Of a stretch of 64,000 nucleotides of DNA, positions 1 to 10,714 are shown piece after piece. The stretch comes from Vicia villosa (lineage: Eukaryota; Streptophyta; Magnoliopsida; Fabales; Fabaceae): the NCBI RefSeq assembly GCF_029867415.1, contig NW_026705781.1, positions 1-64,000 on the forward strand, read 5' to 3'. Position numbers and translations under genes: made by a program. Every line of letters starts with the position of its first letter. Position 1 is the first letter of the stretch. Under the pieces are notes generated by a model. The model ran no database searches and was not told the origin of the DNA. It was given only the letters and a program-made list of their open reading frames with translations.

Positions 1-2
1 AG

Positions 3-2912
3 CAACCTCAGCAGCAGGTTCGACCTCCAAATTACAACAATCGGGCTCCAAGGTATCCTGCCTTTGACCCCGTACCAATGCCGTATGCAGAATTGTTTCC
101 AACATTACTGGCAAAAGGACTCATTCAGACGAGGAGTCCTCCAAATCCTACAAACAGTTCCTCACCATGGTATAAGGCTGACCAATCTTGTCCCTATCAT
201 CAGGGGGCACCAGGTCACAATATTGAGAACTGTTTATCTTTCAAGATTGACGTCCAACGATTAGTGAAAAGCGGAATGCTGTCCTTCAAAGATACTAATC
301 CAAACGTCCAAGCAAATCCTTTGCCGCAGCATAAAGAAGCTTCAGTAAATCTGATAGATCAACACCCCAATGTCATTCAAATCTACGACATTCGTCAGAT
401 AGGGGAAAATCTTGTCAAGATGCACGCTAGACAAGCTGGGTACGGTCATGTACCTCACAACTACTTCACATGTGAAATTTGTCCAAAGAATAATCAAGGA
501 TGTGCCGTAGTTCAAGCTGCATTACAAGAACAAATGGACTTAGGATGGATTCAACATATCCGAGTCAGAACTGAGCATGACATCAACATGGTTCAAGGAT
601 GTCCAGGAGAATACAAAATCTACAAAGTTGAAGACCTTGAAGGATCGGTAGTCAGGTTCCACAAAACTTTAAATGGGCTTGCCTACTTTGGAACAGATTT
701 CCACGCTTACAGTAGATGCGAAATCTGTCGAAGAAATTCACGAGGATGTTTGCGTGTTCGCAACGATATTCAAAAGCTGATGGATGACAATACCATTACT
801 GTTCTTGCCAACAGAGAAGATGACGAAGTCTTTACCGTATCTTCCCAAATTAATCAAGTTGAACCTATGCAAGTTAAGTATGATAGCAGGAAGACAGCAG
901 TTGCACCACTAGTCATCTACTTACCAGGTCCTGTACCGTATGAGTCCAGCAAGGCTATACCCTACAAATACAACGCTACATTCATTGAAAATGGTAAGGA
1001 AATACCATTACCGTCTGTTGTCAACATTGCTGATGTTAGTCGAGTCACCAGAAGTGGACGGGTCTTCAACAGAACAACAGAAAATGTGGAGAAACCTTCG
1101 GAGGAAGTACTACATAGGCAAGATAATCATCCGACCAATGTTGTTCAAGCGAAAGAAAATGATGAGATCTTGAAGTTAATCCAGAGGAGTGAATACAACA
1201 TTGTAGATCAATTACTACATACTCCGTCTAGGATTTCTGTTCTTTCCCTGCTATTGAGTTCTGAAGCTCATAGGGAAGCTCTACAGAAAGTTTTGGAACA
1301 AGCTTTCGTAGAACCAAGTGTTACAATAAGCCAATTCAACAACATCGTTGCCAACATTTCCGTTGGAACTAACCTGAGTTTCTGTGACGAAGATCTTCCT
1401 GAAGAAGGAGTGGACCACAATCTTCCACTTCACATCTCAGTTGGCTGCATGGGTAATACACTCACAGGAGTCCTAATAGACAATGGATCCTCTCTCAACG
1501 TCATGCCTAAATCAACATTATCAAGATTATCTTTCGAAGATTACCCTCTAAGAAAAAGTCATGTCATCGTCAAAGCATTTGATGGATCAAGAAAGTCAGT
1601 TTTCGGAGAAGTAGATCTTCCCATAACTATTGGACCTCAGACGTTCAAAATCACTTTCCAGGTTATGGACATTCCAGCACAATACAGTTGTTTGCTAGGT
1701 CGCCCATGGATTCATGAGGCTGGGGCAATTACTTCAACACTTCATCAGAAGCTGAAGTTCATAAGAAATGACAAATTGGTAACCGTATGTGGAGAACGAG
1801 CTCTGATCGTCAGCAACCTGTCATCATTCTCCGACATAGAACCAAAAGAAGTTGTTGGAACTAAATTCCAAGCACTTTCCTTGGACAAAGGAAAGGAGAA
1901 AGCAGCGTCTATCTCTTCATACAAAGATGCAATCCAAGTTGTAAAGGATGGCACTACCAGTGGTTGGGGGCACATTAATATTCCTACCAACAACAAGAAC
2001 AGAACGGGAATTGGATTCTTTCCAACATCATCAAAAGCTATCCCAGGGATTGAGGTAGTTCTCCCTATTCAAGAAACTTTCTGCAGTGGAGGTTTTCTTC
2101 AACCTGTTCAACAAACAGTCAATACCATCGGTACGGAAAACACCGATGAAGAGGAATGGTTATCCTATCTTAACAAAGCAGGATACATCTCCCTACCAGA
2201 GTCTGATTCACCTTGCTGTTATCCGACTAAAGGATCTGAAAGTAAGACTCAACCAAGCAGGGATGAAGTTACTGACAGCTTCACCACCAGAAGTCATGGT
2301 TCATCAGAAGAAGTTCCTCCTATCCCCGAAGAGACTTGGGATACATTAGGAGAACCAAGCGGAAAATTCGACTACATGGTGAAATACTCCGCTCCTGAAA
2401 GTTCAAGAATCTCTCTTGAAGACATTGTTCCAACTGGATGGAAAAGTGATTATGAATACCTCTCTCAGCCAAAAGAGATGTATAACCCTTGCTATTCATC
2501 ATCATCGACTGGTGAAATCATCATTGAGGATTATATCCCCAAGTCACCTTCCGAGGCTACAGATCTAGAGTTCACATATCTAGTCAATGCCATCTTGGGA
2601 GAAGAGCAAGACCAAAATACAGAAGAGGATGATCTCGAAAGTGTCTCCGACAACGAGTCTCTCCATTCAGAAGATTGGAAGTTTCCTCAAAAGAAAGTCC
2701 GACATACTCCACTTGGAAATGGGTATGCTCACACCGCTCAATCTGCTGAAGTAGAAGAAGATCGTCTGAGTGTTGCAAAGACAGTGGTTGGTAAATCAAG
2801 ACCTACCACAGGCCAGCTTAAGCCTAAGGTTCCAGATTACTTAGTGCACAATGGGGTTCGCCATTACTGGACAGCTGTTGAAGTTTCAACTGTTGTTCAC
2901 ATTCCTAAGTAG
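3..2912 (+). CDS. Ogre-1 Gag (C-terminal part) and protease, exon 1
   Basis: The frame is open from the window edge, so the product is partial. A zinc-knuckle-like C-X2-H-X5-H-X4-C lies at about 189-233. Two C-X2-C-X6-C modules follow at about 471-503 and 717-749; Ogre-2 has only one. The aspartic protease segment has Asp-Asn-Gly at 1479-1487 where Ogre-2 has Asp-Thr-Gly. Beyond the protease the frame runs through an acidic tail to a TAG at 2910-2912. That stop falls inside the predicted intron (donor GT at 2909-2910), so splicing should join this frame to the RT frame. Gag forms the particle and the protease would process the polyprotein. Function is inferred from family and from similarity to Ogre-2. 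Confidence 0.88.
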   Translation, partial: QPQQQVRPPNYNNRAPRYPAFDPVPMPYAELFPTLLAKGLIQTRSPPNPTNSSSPWYKADQSCPYHQGAPGHNIENCLSFKIDVQRLVKSGMLSFKDTNPNVQANPLPQHKEASVNLIDQHPNVIQIYDIRQIGENLVKMHARQAGYGHVPHNYFTCEICPKNNQGCAVVQAALQEQMDLGWIQHIRVRTEHDINMVQGCPGEYKIYKVEDLEGSVVRFHKTLNGLAYFGTDFHAYSRCEICRRNSRGCLRVRNDIQKLMDDNTITVLANREDDEVFTVSSQINQVEPMQVKYDSRKTAVAPLVIYLPGPVPYESSKAIPYKYNATFIENGKEIPLPSVVNIADVSRVTRSGRVFNRTTENVEKPSEEVLHRQDNHPTNVVQAKENDEILKLIQRSEYNIVDQLLHTPSRISVLSLLLSSEAHREALQKVLEQAFVEPSVTISQFNNIVANISVGTNLSFCDEDLPEEGVDHNLPLHISVGCMGNTLTGVLIDNGSSLNVMPKSTLSRLSFEDYPLRKSHVIVKAFDGSRKSVFGEVDLPITIGPQTFKITFQVMDIPAQYSCLLGRPWIHEAGAITSTLHQKLKFIRNDKLVTVCGERALIVSNLSSFSDIEPKEVVGTKFQALSLDKGKEKAASISSYKDAIQVVKDGTTSGWGHINIPTNNKNRTGIGFFPTSSKAIPGIEVVLPIQETFCSGGFLQPVQQTVNTIGTENTDEEEWLSYLNKAGYISLPESDSPCCYPTKGSESKTQPSRDEVTDSFTTRSHGSSEEVPPIPEETWDTLGEPSGKFDYMVKYSAPESSRISLEDIVPTGWKSDYEYLSQPKEMYNPCYSSSSTGEIIIEDYIPKSPSEATDLEFTYLVNAILGEEQDQNTEEDDLESVSDNESLHSEDWKFPQKKVRHTPLGNGYAHTAQSAEVEEDRLSVAKTVVGKSRPTTGQLKPKVPDYLVHNGVRHYWTAVEVSTVVHIPK

Positions 2913-3236
2913 GAACTTTCACCGTTATTTTGTCCTCTCACCATAGCCCAGGGTGAAGAGATGTTTCATAGGGCTTTGCATTTTACTATTTCTTAGGAAA
3001 ATGTCCCTCTTTGCTTCGCCCAAAGCAATAGAGTTTTGTTTTATAGGGTCTTTGTTTCAAGAAATGACTGTCAATAAATAAAAATGTCATTCTGTTCCTT
3101 CGTTTAGTTTTCCCTTTTCTTTTTTCGGAAATTGGTAATCCTAAAAAACACCCTTAAAAAAACATCAAACATTCCATTAACTGCATACACCGAGTCTTCC
3201 CTCGTTGTCTAAATAAAACTTATCACACATATGCAG
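2909..3236 (+). other. Intron between protease and RT of Ogre-1
   Basis: The donor GTAGGA is at 2909 and the acceptor ATGCAG ends at 3236. Removing these 328 nt joins the protease frame to the RT frame without a stop; the split codon has two bases upstream and one downstream. The intron is AT-rich with T-rich tracts. Ogre-2 has the same junction (28511-28778) in the same phase and with the same bases after the acceptor. A spliced intron at this place is established for Ogre elements. Confidence 0.85.
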
Positions 3237-6200
3237 ATTAATCATAAAATACCCCGTTGAAACGTGCGACCGTATGACTTCTCCAAGCTTTGAGTTTCCT
3301 GTATTCGAGGCAGAGGAAGAAGAAGACAAAGAAATATCAAAGGAAATTTCACGATTACTTCAACAAAAGGAAGAGGCCATTCAGCCATACAATGAGCCTT
3401 TAGAGATCATTAACCTTGGTTCCGATGGAAACAGAAAGGAGGTTAAGATTGGAGCTTCGCTCAGTTCAGAGATCAGAGAGAGTTTGATACAGCTGCTCAA
3501 AGAATTCTCAGATGTCTTCGCTTGGTCTTATCAAGATATGCCAGGGTTGGATACCAGTATAGTGGAGCATCACTTGCCATTAAAAGAAGAATGCCCTCTG
3601 GTCAAGCAAAAATTAAGAAGAACTCATCCGGAGATGGCCATGAAAATCAAAGAGGAAGTTCAAAAGCAGATCAACGCAGGTTTCCTCGTCACTTCAGAAT
3701 ACCCTCAGTGGTTAGCTAACATTGTTCCCGTTCCTAAGAAAGACGGAAAAGTCCGCATGTGCGTCGACTACAGAGATTTGAACAAAGCTAGCCCTAAGGA
3801 TGATTTTCCTTTACCACATATTGATATGTTGGTAGACAGTACAGCAAAATCCAAAGTTTTCTCGTTCATGGACGGATTTTCAGGATACAACCAAATCAAA
3901 ATGGCACCTGAAGACATGGAAAAAACAGCTTTCATCACCCCCTGGGGCATGTTCTGCTATCGTGTTATGCCTTTTGGACTAAAGAACGCAAGGGCAACTT
4001 ATCAAAGGGCCATGACTACACTTTTCCATGATATGATGCATAAAGAAGTGGAAGTCTATGTGGACGACATGATTGCCAAATCAGAAAATGAAGAAGATCA
4101 CATACAGAATCTGACAAAGTTATTTCAACGCTTACGGAAGTTTCAGCTTCGCCTGAACCCCAACAAGTGCACCTTTGGTGTCTATTCAGGAAAACTCCTT
4201 GGTTTCATTGTCAGCAAACGAGGAATTGAAGTAGATCCAGACAAAGTCAAGGCAATTCAAGAAATGCCTTCGCCCAGAACCGAGAAACAAGTTAGAGGAT
4301 TTCTTGGACGTCTGAATTACATCTCGAGATTCATATATCTCATGACTGCAACTTGCGCTCCTATTTTCAAACTTCTACGGAAAAATCAAAGTTGCGTCTG
4401 GACAGACGATTGTCAGAAAGCGTTCGACAGCATTAAGGAATATCTGCTCGAACCACCCATCTTATCTCCTCCAGTGGAAGGAAGACCTTTGATAATGTAC
4501 TTAACCGTCTTAGAAGACTCCATGGGTTGTGTCCTTGGACAGCAAGACGAGATAAAGAGAAAAGAGCATGCCATCTACTACCTGAGCAAGAAATTCACTG
4601 ACTGTGAATCCCGCTACTCCATGCTCGAGAAGACGTGTTGTGCTTTGGCCTGGGCTGCCAAGCGTCTCCGCCAGTACATGATTCGACATACTACTTGTTT
4701 GATCTCTCATATGGATCCAGTCAAGTACATCTTTGAGAAGCCTGCTTTAACCGGGAGAATTGCCCGTTGGCAGATGTTGTTATCAGAATACGACATTGAG
4801 TATCACGCACAGAAAGCCGTGAAAGGAAGCATTCTAGCTGAGCACCTGGCTCACCATCCACTCAATGGTCATGAACCAACCAGTTTCGACTTTCCGGACG
4901 AGGACGTCATGTACCTCAAGATGAAAGATTACGATGAGCCGCTACCAGACGAAGGACCTGAGATAAGATCCCAGTGGGGCTTGATCTTTGACGGAGTTGT
5001 CAATGCTTATGGACGAGGAATTGGGGTAATCATTGTTACACCTCAGGGGACCCATATTCCATTTACTGCCAGATTAACTTTCAAATGCACAAACAATGAG
5101 GCCGAGTATGAAGCTTGCATCATGGGTCTCGAAGAAGCCGTGGATCTAAGAATCAAACACTTTGATGTATACGGAGATTCTGCTTTGGTCATCAATCAAA
5201 TCAAAGGAGAATGGGAAACACGCCAACCTGGGCTAATCCCTTACAAAGACTACGCGAGAAGATTGTTGCCATTCTTCGATAGGGTAGATTTTCATCACAT
5301 TCATCGTGAAGAAAATAACTTGGCTGATGCATTAGCCACACTCTCTTCCATGATTAGGATAAATCATTGGAATGACATTCCTCAGATCGATGTTATGCGC
5401 CTGGATAGGCCCGCTCATGTGTTCACAGTAGAAGCAATCATCGACGACAAACCGTGGTATCACGACATCAAGAACTTTCTTCAAAAGCAAGAGTACCCTC
5501 TTGGGGCATCAAAGAAAGATAGAAAGACTTTGAGAAAGTTAGCTTGTAGATTCTTCTTGAATGAAGATATTCTGTACAAGAGAAACTTCGACATGGTTCT
5601 GCTCAGATGCGTTGACAGAAAAGAAGCAGACATACTCATGAGAGAAATACATGAAGGTTCCTTTGGTACTCACACCAATGGACATACCATGACAAGGAAA
5701 ATACTGAGAGCAGGATATTATTGGCTGACGATGGAGTCAGATTGCTACCAGTACGCAAAGAGGTGTCACAAATGCCAGATCTACGCCGATAGAATTCATG
5801 TGCCACCATCTCTTCTCAACATACTCTCTTCCCCTTGGCCTTTCTCCATGTGGGGAATCGACATGATTGGAATGATCGAGCCAAAAGCGTCCAACGGACA
5901 TCGCTTCATCTTGGTAGCCATAGACTATTTCACCAAATGGGTTGAAGCAGCTTCATATACAAACGTTACAAGACAAGTTGTCGTCAGGTTTATCAAGAAT
6001 CACATCATCTGTCGCTACGGCGTTCCTAGCAAGATAATCACTGACAATGGGTCAAATTTGAATAACAAAATGATGAAGGAGCTTTGTGAAGAATTCAAGA
6101 TCGAACATCACAACTCATCTCCTTACAGACCAAAGATGAATGGAGCTGTAGAAGCAGCTAACAAAAACATCAAGAAAATCATTCAGAAGATGGTCATCAC

Positions 6201-6702
6201 TTACAAAGATTGGCATGAAATGCTCCCGTATGCTCTTCATGGTTACCGTACATCAGTACGTACTTCGACTGGAGCAACTCCTTTCTCCCTTGTATATGGC
6301 ATGGAGGCAGTCCTACCTATAGAGGTTGAGATTCCATCAATGAGAGTTTTGATGGAGGCAAAATTAACAGAAGCCGAGTGGTGTCAAAGCAGATTCGATG
6401 AATTGAACTTAATCGAAGAAAAGCGCATGACAGCTTTATGCCACGGACAGCTATATCAACAAAGAATGAAGAAAGCTTTCGACAAAAAGGTTCGACCTCG
6501 CACCATCAAAGAAGGCGACCTTGTACTCAAAAAGATTCAATCTTTTCTCACAGATTCGAGAGGGAAATGGACTCCCAATTATGACGGCCCCTACGTGGTC
6601 AAGAGAGCTTTCTCAGGAGGAGCCTTAATACTCACGACTATGGATGGAGAAGAATTCACCCGTCCTGTGAACGTCGACGCAGTCAAGAAATACTTCGCCT
6701 AA
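3237..6702 (+). CDS. Ogre-1 reverse transcriptase-RNase H-aRNase H-integrase, exon 2
   Basis: The frame is open from the acceptor to TAA at 6700-6702; the first internal ATG is at 3274. RT carries Tyr-Val-Asp-Asp at 4057-4068. A Ty3-type RNase H follows. Then comes the additional archaeal-type RNase H known in the Tat lineage, about 4975-5340, with its first catalytic Asp at 4990. Integrase has the HHCC zinc finger at about 5638-5778 and a D,D-35-E core at 5860, 6043 and 6151. The protein would copy the RNA to DNA and insert it. No frameshift or stop is seen, so this part could still be functional. It is close to the Ogre-2 product, but that copy has stops. Confidence 0.92.
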
Positions 6703-6717
6703 ATAAACAAAAGAACA

Positions 6718-6889
6718 GCTCGCTAAGTTGAAAACTCGCAAAGAGCGGCTTAGGCAAAAAAGAGCGTCTCGGTGAATCGAAAACCCGAAAGGGCGATTCA
6801 GGCAAAAATTAGAGACATAAAAAAAAAATATTAATCAATCCCGGTAAACTTAAAACCCGAAAGGGGTAGTTTACGCAAAAGTTAGGGAT
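6718..6889 (+). promoter_or_regulatory. Three-unit structured RNA array after the integrase stop (Ogre-1)
   Basis: The array starts 15 nt after the stop codon. Units are 6718-6765, 6766-6816 and 6838-6889. Each has an outer stem (GCTC/GAGC, GTCTC/GAGAC, ATCCC/GGGAT), a middle stem (CTAAGTTG/CGGCTTAG, TGAATCG/CGATTCA, GTAAACT/AGTTTAC), a run of A's, and an inner hairpin, CTC-GCAAA-GAG in unit 1 and CCC-GAAA-GGG in units 2 and 3. A CAAAA-type run follows each middle stem. Ogre-2 has the same array with different but complementary arms. Pairing was done by eye; function is unknown. Confidence 0.6.
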
Positions 6890-7980
6890 ATATGGCAAGT
6901 AACTGTGTTCAGGACAAACTTGATCATTCAAAATCCATAGCGGAGTATTCATCAGCAGTAGGTCATCTTCTATGAAGCACGAATACAGCGCAACTCGGAG
7001 TGGAAGGGAAAGATAACGGTCGTCACGTTTCATCGTAGCCCTTTTCCCGAAAATTACCAATTTCCAAATTTGTAAATACTCCATGGAATCAAGCATTTGG
7101 CTGATTACCATTCCATATATAATAATTTGAGCCTTGTGCTTTTCCTTTGCAATCTAGTCTTATTCAGTTTCTTGGAATGCATTTTAAGTTTAAACAGTCA
7201 ATTTCTTGAAACAAATGTTTTCATAAAATAAAATGAATTTACTTGCAAAAATAAAGGTGAAATTTCTTTCTAAGGTTTACAAACAATAGGAAGAATGCAA
7301 ACAGTTGCTCCGGGAACGGTTGAGACTCCGGGAATCAAGTTTTCCCCATGAGGTCGCTTTGCGAACATCTCCCGATGACGGATCTTTACTTCAATTCATA
7401 TTACTCATTTCGGACAGCGGACAACTGATAACCAGATATTCCCAACAGAGTTCGAACTACGAGAAGAGGACATCTTCTGATCAACAAGAATTCAAGTCGT
7501 ATCTTAGGATTTTCCATCCGCGACAATTCCATTCACATTCACTTTACATTTTATCATAATATTCATGCATACATTACATCATAATTGCATAGCCGAATTA
7601 GGCTTTGATCCTGTGAATGCCTAAGTCATTTAGGCATGAACTCAAGTTTCCCCTGCAAGTTCCGGAGAAACTTTTTCCTTCGAAACAACAGTTCATACAC
7701 AAGGATCTCACCAAGCAAGTCAACAGATGGTAGTCTCCCTCAAAGAGATAGTTTGTTCACTTTTGGAATTCCTCAGCCGAGAATCTCCTGCAGAGCGACA
7801 TTCGACAGTCTTCTTCAGATAAGATAGTCTGCTTCACATTTTGGAATTCCCTACAGGTTTGGTATTTCCCCAGCAGGGTCAAGAGGTGCCACTTCTTATC
7901 AAAGAAGAATTCAGAATCTCCCAGCAGATCGACAAATGGTTCCCCAGCGGAATCAGCGAATGATAGTCTTCGTCCAGAAG
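6890..7980 (+). other. Ogre-1 3' UTR, first part
   Basis: No coding frame is convincing here. The stretch is non-coding 3' UTR. From about 7700 it holds degenerate short repeats around 'atggtagtc...cagtt' that grade into the 60-bp array downstream. Confidence 0.6.
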
Positions 7981-8220
7981 ATAGTTCAGATTCCCTAACA
8001 AAGTCAGCAAATGGCAGTCTCTTTCAGCAGAAGACAGTTTGCTCACTTTCTATCATAACAAAGTCAACAAATGGCAGTCTCTTTCAGCAGAAGACAGTTT
8101 GCTCACTTTCCTTCATGACAAAGTCAGCAAATGGCAGTCTCTTTCAGCAGAAGACAGTTTGCTCACTTTCTTTCATGACAGGGTCGACAAATGGCAGTCT
8201 TTTCCCAAGAAAAGACAGTT
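7981..8220 (+). repeat. 60-bp tandem repeat in the Ogre-1 3' UTR
   Basis: Four consecutive 60-bp units begin at 7981, 8041, 8101 and 8161. The first three are nearly identical and share the core 'caaatggcagtctctttcag'. Degenerate relatives extend to about 7700 and 8440. Short frames across it are repeat artefacts. Tat-lineage 3' UTRs are known to carry variable tandem repeats. Confidence 0.9.
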
Positions 8221-8490
8221 TGTCTGTTAAATACTCAAGAGATCAACAAATGGCAGTTTCTTCAAACAGTTTGTCTGTTTCTGGGATGTTTAACTCCCCA
8301 CAAGAGTCGATGAATGGCAGTCTTCCTCTTAGGAAAACAGTTCGTTGATTCCCCAGGCATCAGTTGACGAATGGCAGTTTTCACCCCGAAAACAGTTCGC
8401 CCGCCTTCAAACAAAGTCATTAGCCCCTCAAAAGATCATGAGGCCATATGACATTCTTTCAAAGACGTCAAGTCAAAAGGGAAGATGGTG

Positions 8491-8795
8491 AAGTTTCTTT
8501 ACAGCCGTCAAATGGCATCTTATCTCCAAGCGCTGATAAGAAGTTTGACGAGGAAACAAACCTTTGAAGTTTCTTTACAACCGTCAAATGGCATCTTATC
8601 TCCAAGTGCTGATAAGAAGTTTGACGAGGAAACAAACCTTTGAAGTTTCTTTACAACCGTCAAATGGCATCTTATCTCCAAGCGCTGATAAGAAGTTTGA
8701 CGAGGAAACAAACCTTTGAAGTTTCTCTACAGCCGTCAAATGGCATCTTACCTCCAAGCGCTGGTAAGAAGTTTGATGAGGAAACAGACCTTTGG
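8491..8795 (+). repeat. 76-bp tandem repeat in the Ogre-1 3' UTR
   Basis: About four units start at 8491, 8567, 8643 and 8719, with an exact 76-bp step. Each contains 'gtcaaatggcatctta' and 'gataagaagtttgacgagg' or a close variant. The last unit degenerates near 8795. The array is unrelated to the 60-bp repeat except for the shared 'caaatggca' core. Confidence 0.9.
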
Positions 8796-9086
8796 AAATT
8801 TTCTCTTTATCTGAGATATTGTCCAAACACAACTAAGGCCAGTTTCGAGATATGGACATCCGAAACAAGGGGGAGGTTGTTTACCTTTTTCTAAGTGTCA
8901 ACACTTAGTTAAAGAAGATGGATTGCGTATCCTACATTGCCATCCATTCACTAGAATCCACATCAGGTATTTCTGCAGGAATTTATCTCCTCATCCCCCG
9001 CCAAGTGCGACAAAGGGATCAAGTCATGAAAAGATTTTATCAATTACAACATCTCAGGAGCGCCCAAAATTCGGGCATTCTTTGAT

Positions 9087-9166
9087 ATTTAAGTCTCTTT
9101 TACGCCGGAGAGATCGCGATCTCAATCTCTCTCCCTCCAGATAAAAGAAACTTAAATAGGGGCATC
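9087..9166 (+). promoter_or_regulatory. Stem-loop and polypurine tract before the Ogre-1 3' LTR
   Basis: The arms at 9087-9102 and 9142-9157 pair over 16 positions with one mismatch. The loop contains the palindrome GAGATCGCGATCTC. The segment AGGGGCATC (9158-9166) follows and abuts the LTR. Ogre-2 has the same arrangement at 53619-53699, so the polypurine priming site for plus-strand DNA is placed here. Confidence 0.7.
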
Positions 9167-10706
9167 TGTCATACCCTAATTTTTGACCCCCCTGAGATGA
9201 CATATCTTCAGGATTTTCATCAAGTCAAAGCAAGTACTCAGAGCAGCCTGACATTCAATCGAGGGTGTTCAAAGACAAGAAAACTCAGGCAAAGGATCAA
9301 TCAATAGGAGGATTAGTCTCTAACACAATCATGAGACTCAAGAGCTTCATTATTTCACCTATGATTGATTAAGACACCCAGTCATCTAAACACAGAATTA
9401 CTCAGATCCACAGACTAGGGTTTTGAGCCTTATCAAGGACTAAAATCAGGGATCACCTTTGGGAAACCATAAAAAGCCCCAGGGGATCATTCAAAGACAT
9501 CAATCATCTTCAAATAACTCATATGATAAGATCCACTGGACATTACACCTCAGTTCAAAGTCTACAGTCATCATTGTTCTCTGGTCGACAATTAGGGTTT
9601 TTTGACCTAATTCACCAAGATAGTTGACTTTTAATCAGGGCATGGATCCAAAATTCAAGACATGATTCAAGAGTCTCTTCTACCTCAATATAATCCATTT
9701 ACATCATTCATTTGAGGAAAAGATCTTGTTTCTACACAAAAGCCCAAAAATTCACTTTGTCAGGAAAAGTCAACTGTGTGGGATCATCATTGACTTTTAA
9801 GGTTTTTGGTCAAAAAATGACTTTCAAAGATCAATATCATCAATATATGGATGTCAAAGTCATTTGACCAAATAAATTCAAAGAAATTCATCAAGGAGCA
9901 AAAAGTCGGGAATTAGGGTTTTTGAGGGCATGGTGAGAACTCAAAATTTCACCTACACAACTCAAAAAACTTCCAACATGAAAGTTGTAGATCTTGCAAA
10001 ATAAAACAACATCTTACAAAACAAATTTTTTCAAAAGATCAACCATTTAAGGGTTTTGAAAATTTTGAAGTTTTAGGTCATAAACACTTAGAAATTTTCT
10101 AAGTGTTTTTAACCTAGTTTTCATCCAACTTTGGGCTCATTTTTCACAAATTTCCCAAGTGATTCTGAAGAAGACATAAACTAATGATTTGAAGTAGATG
10201 TTTAGGGCTTTCCAAATTGTGTTCAACCTTCTCCAAATTCAATTTGAGCTAAGAGTTATGCTTGTTCAAAGTTGGCCTCATGAAGTAAAATTATAGGTCA
10301 TGCATCATTTTTGAACTTTGAAATTTTGTGCACATGACCTCAATTATGGATGCTACACGACCCATAACATATCTGAAACAATGCCATGCATTCATTTTCA
10401 CCATGCCATAAGAATTGAAGAAGATTCTAAAAACAAGAACATGTGATTATGTAATGATTACATTTTTGAATTTATGGCAAATTGATGAATCACCCAAGGA
10501 ATCTTCTCACCAACCAATTAGAGCTTATTTCTGGCTCAGAATTGTCCCCTTAGATCAAGCAAAATCGAGGGCTAGGGGATTGATCAAATGGAATCAAAAT
10601 TCTCATCATTGCACTTGGGATATTCTTTGAATTTCTTCATGGCTAAGAAACCAAAACTCTCCCACTAAGCAAGCTCACTCTCTCAATCAGTACTGAACCA
10701 ATTGCC

Positions 10707-10714
10707 TATAAATA
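10707..10714 (+). promoter_or_regulatory. TATA box of the Ogre-1 LTR
   Basis: TATAAATA is followed by a GAGGCCTCATTC-like segment. The Ogre-2 LTR has TATAAAT followed by a similar GAGGCATTCCCC segment, so transcription probably starts about 30 nt downstream. U3 would then be about 9167-10740. Confidence 0.6.

Noticed and set aside
7981..8795. CRISPR-like regular repeats
   Set aside because: Units are contiguous tandem repeats without unique spacers, in a plant retroelement 3' UTR.
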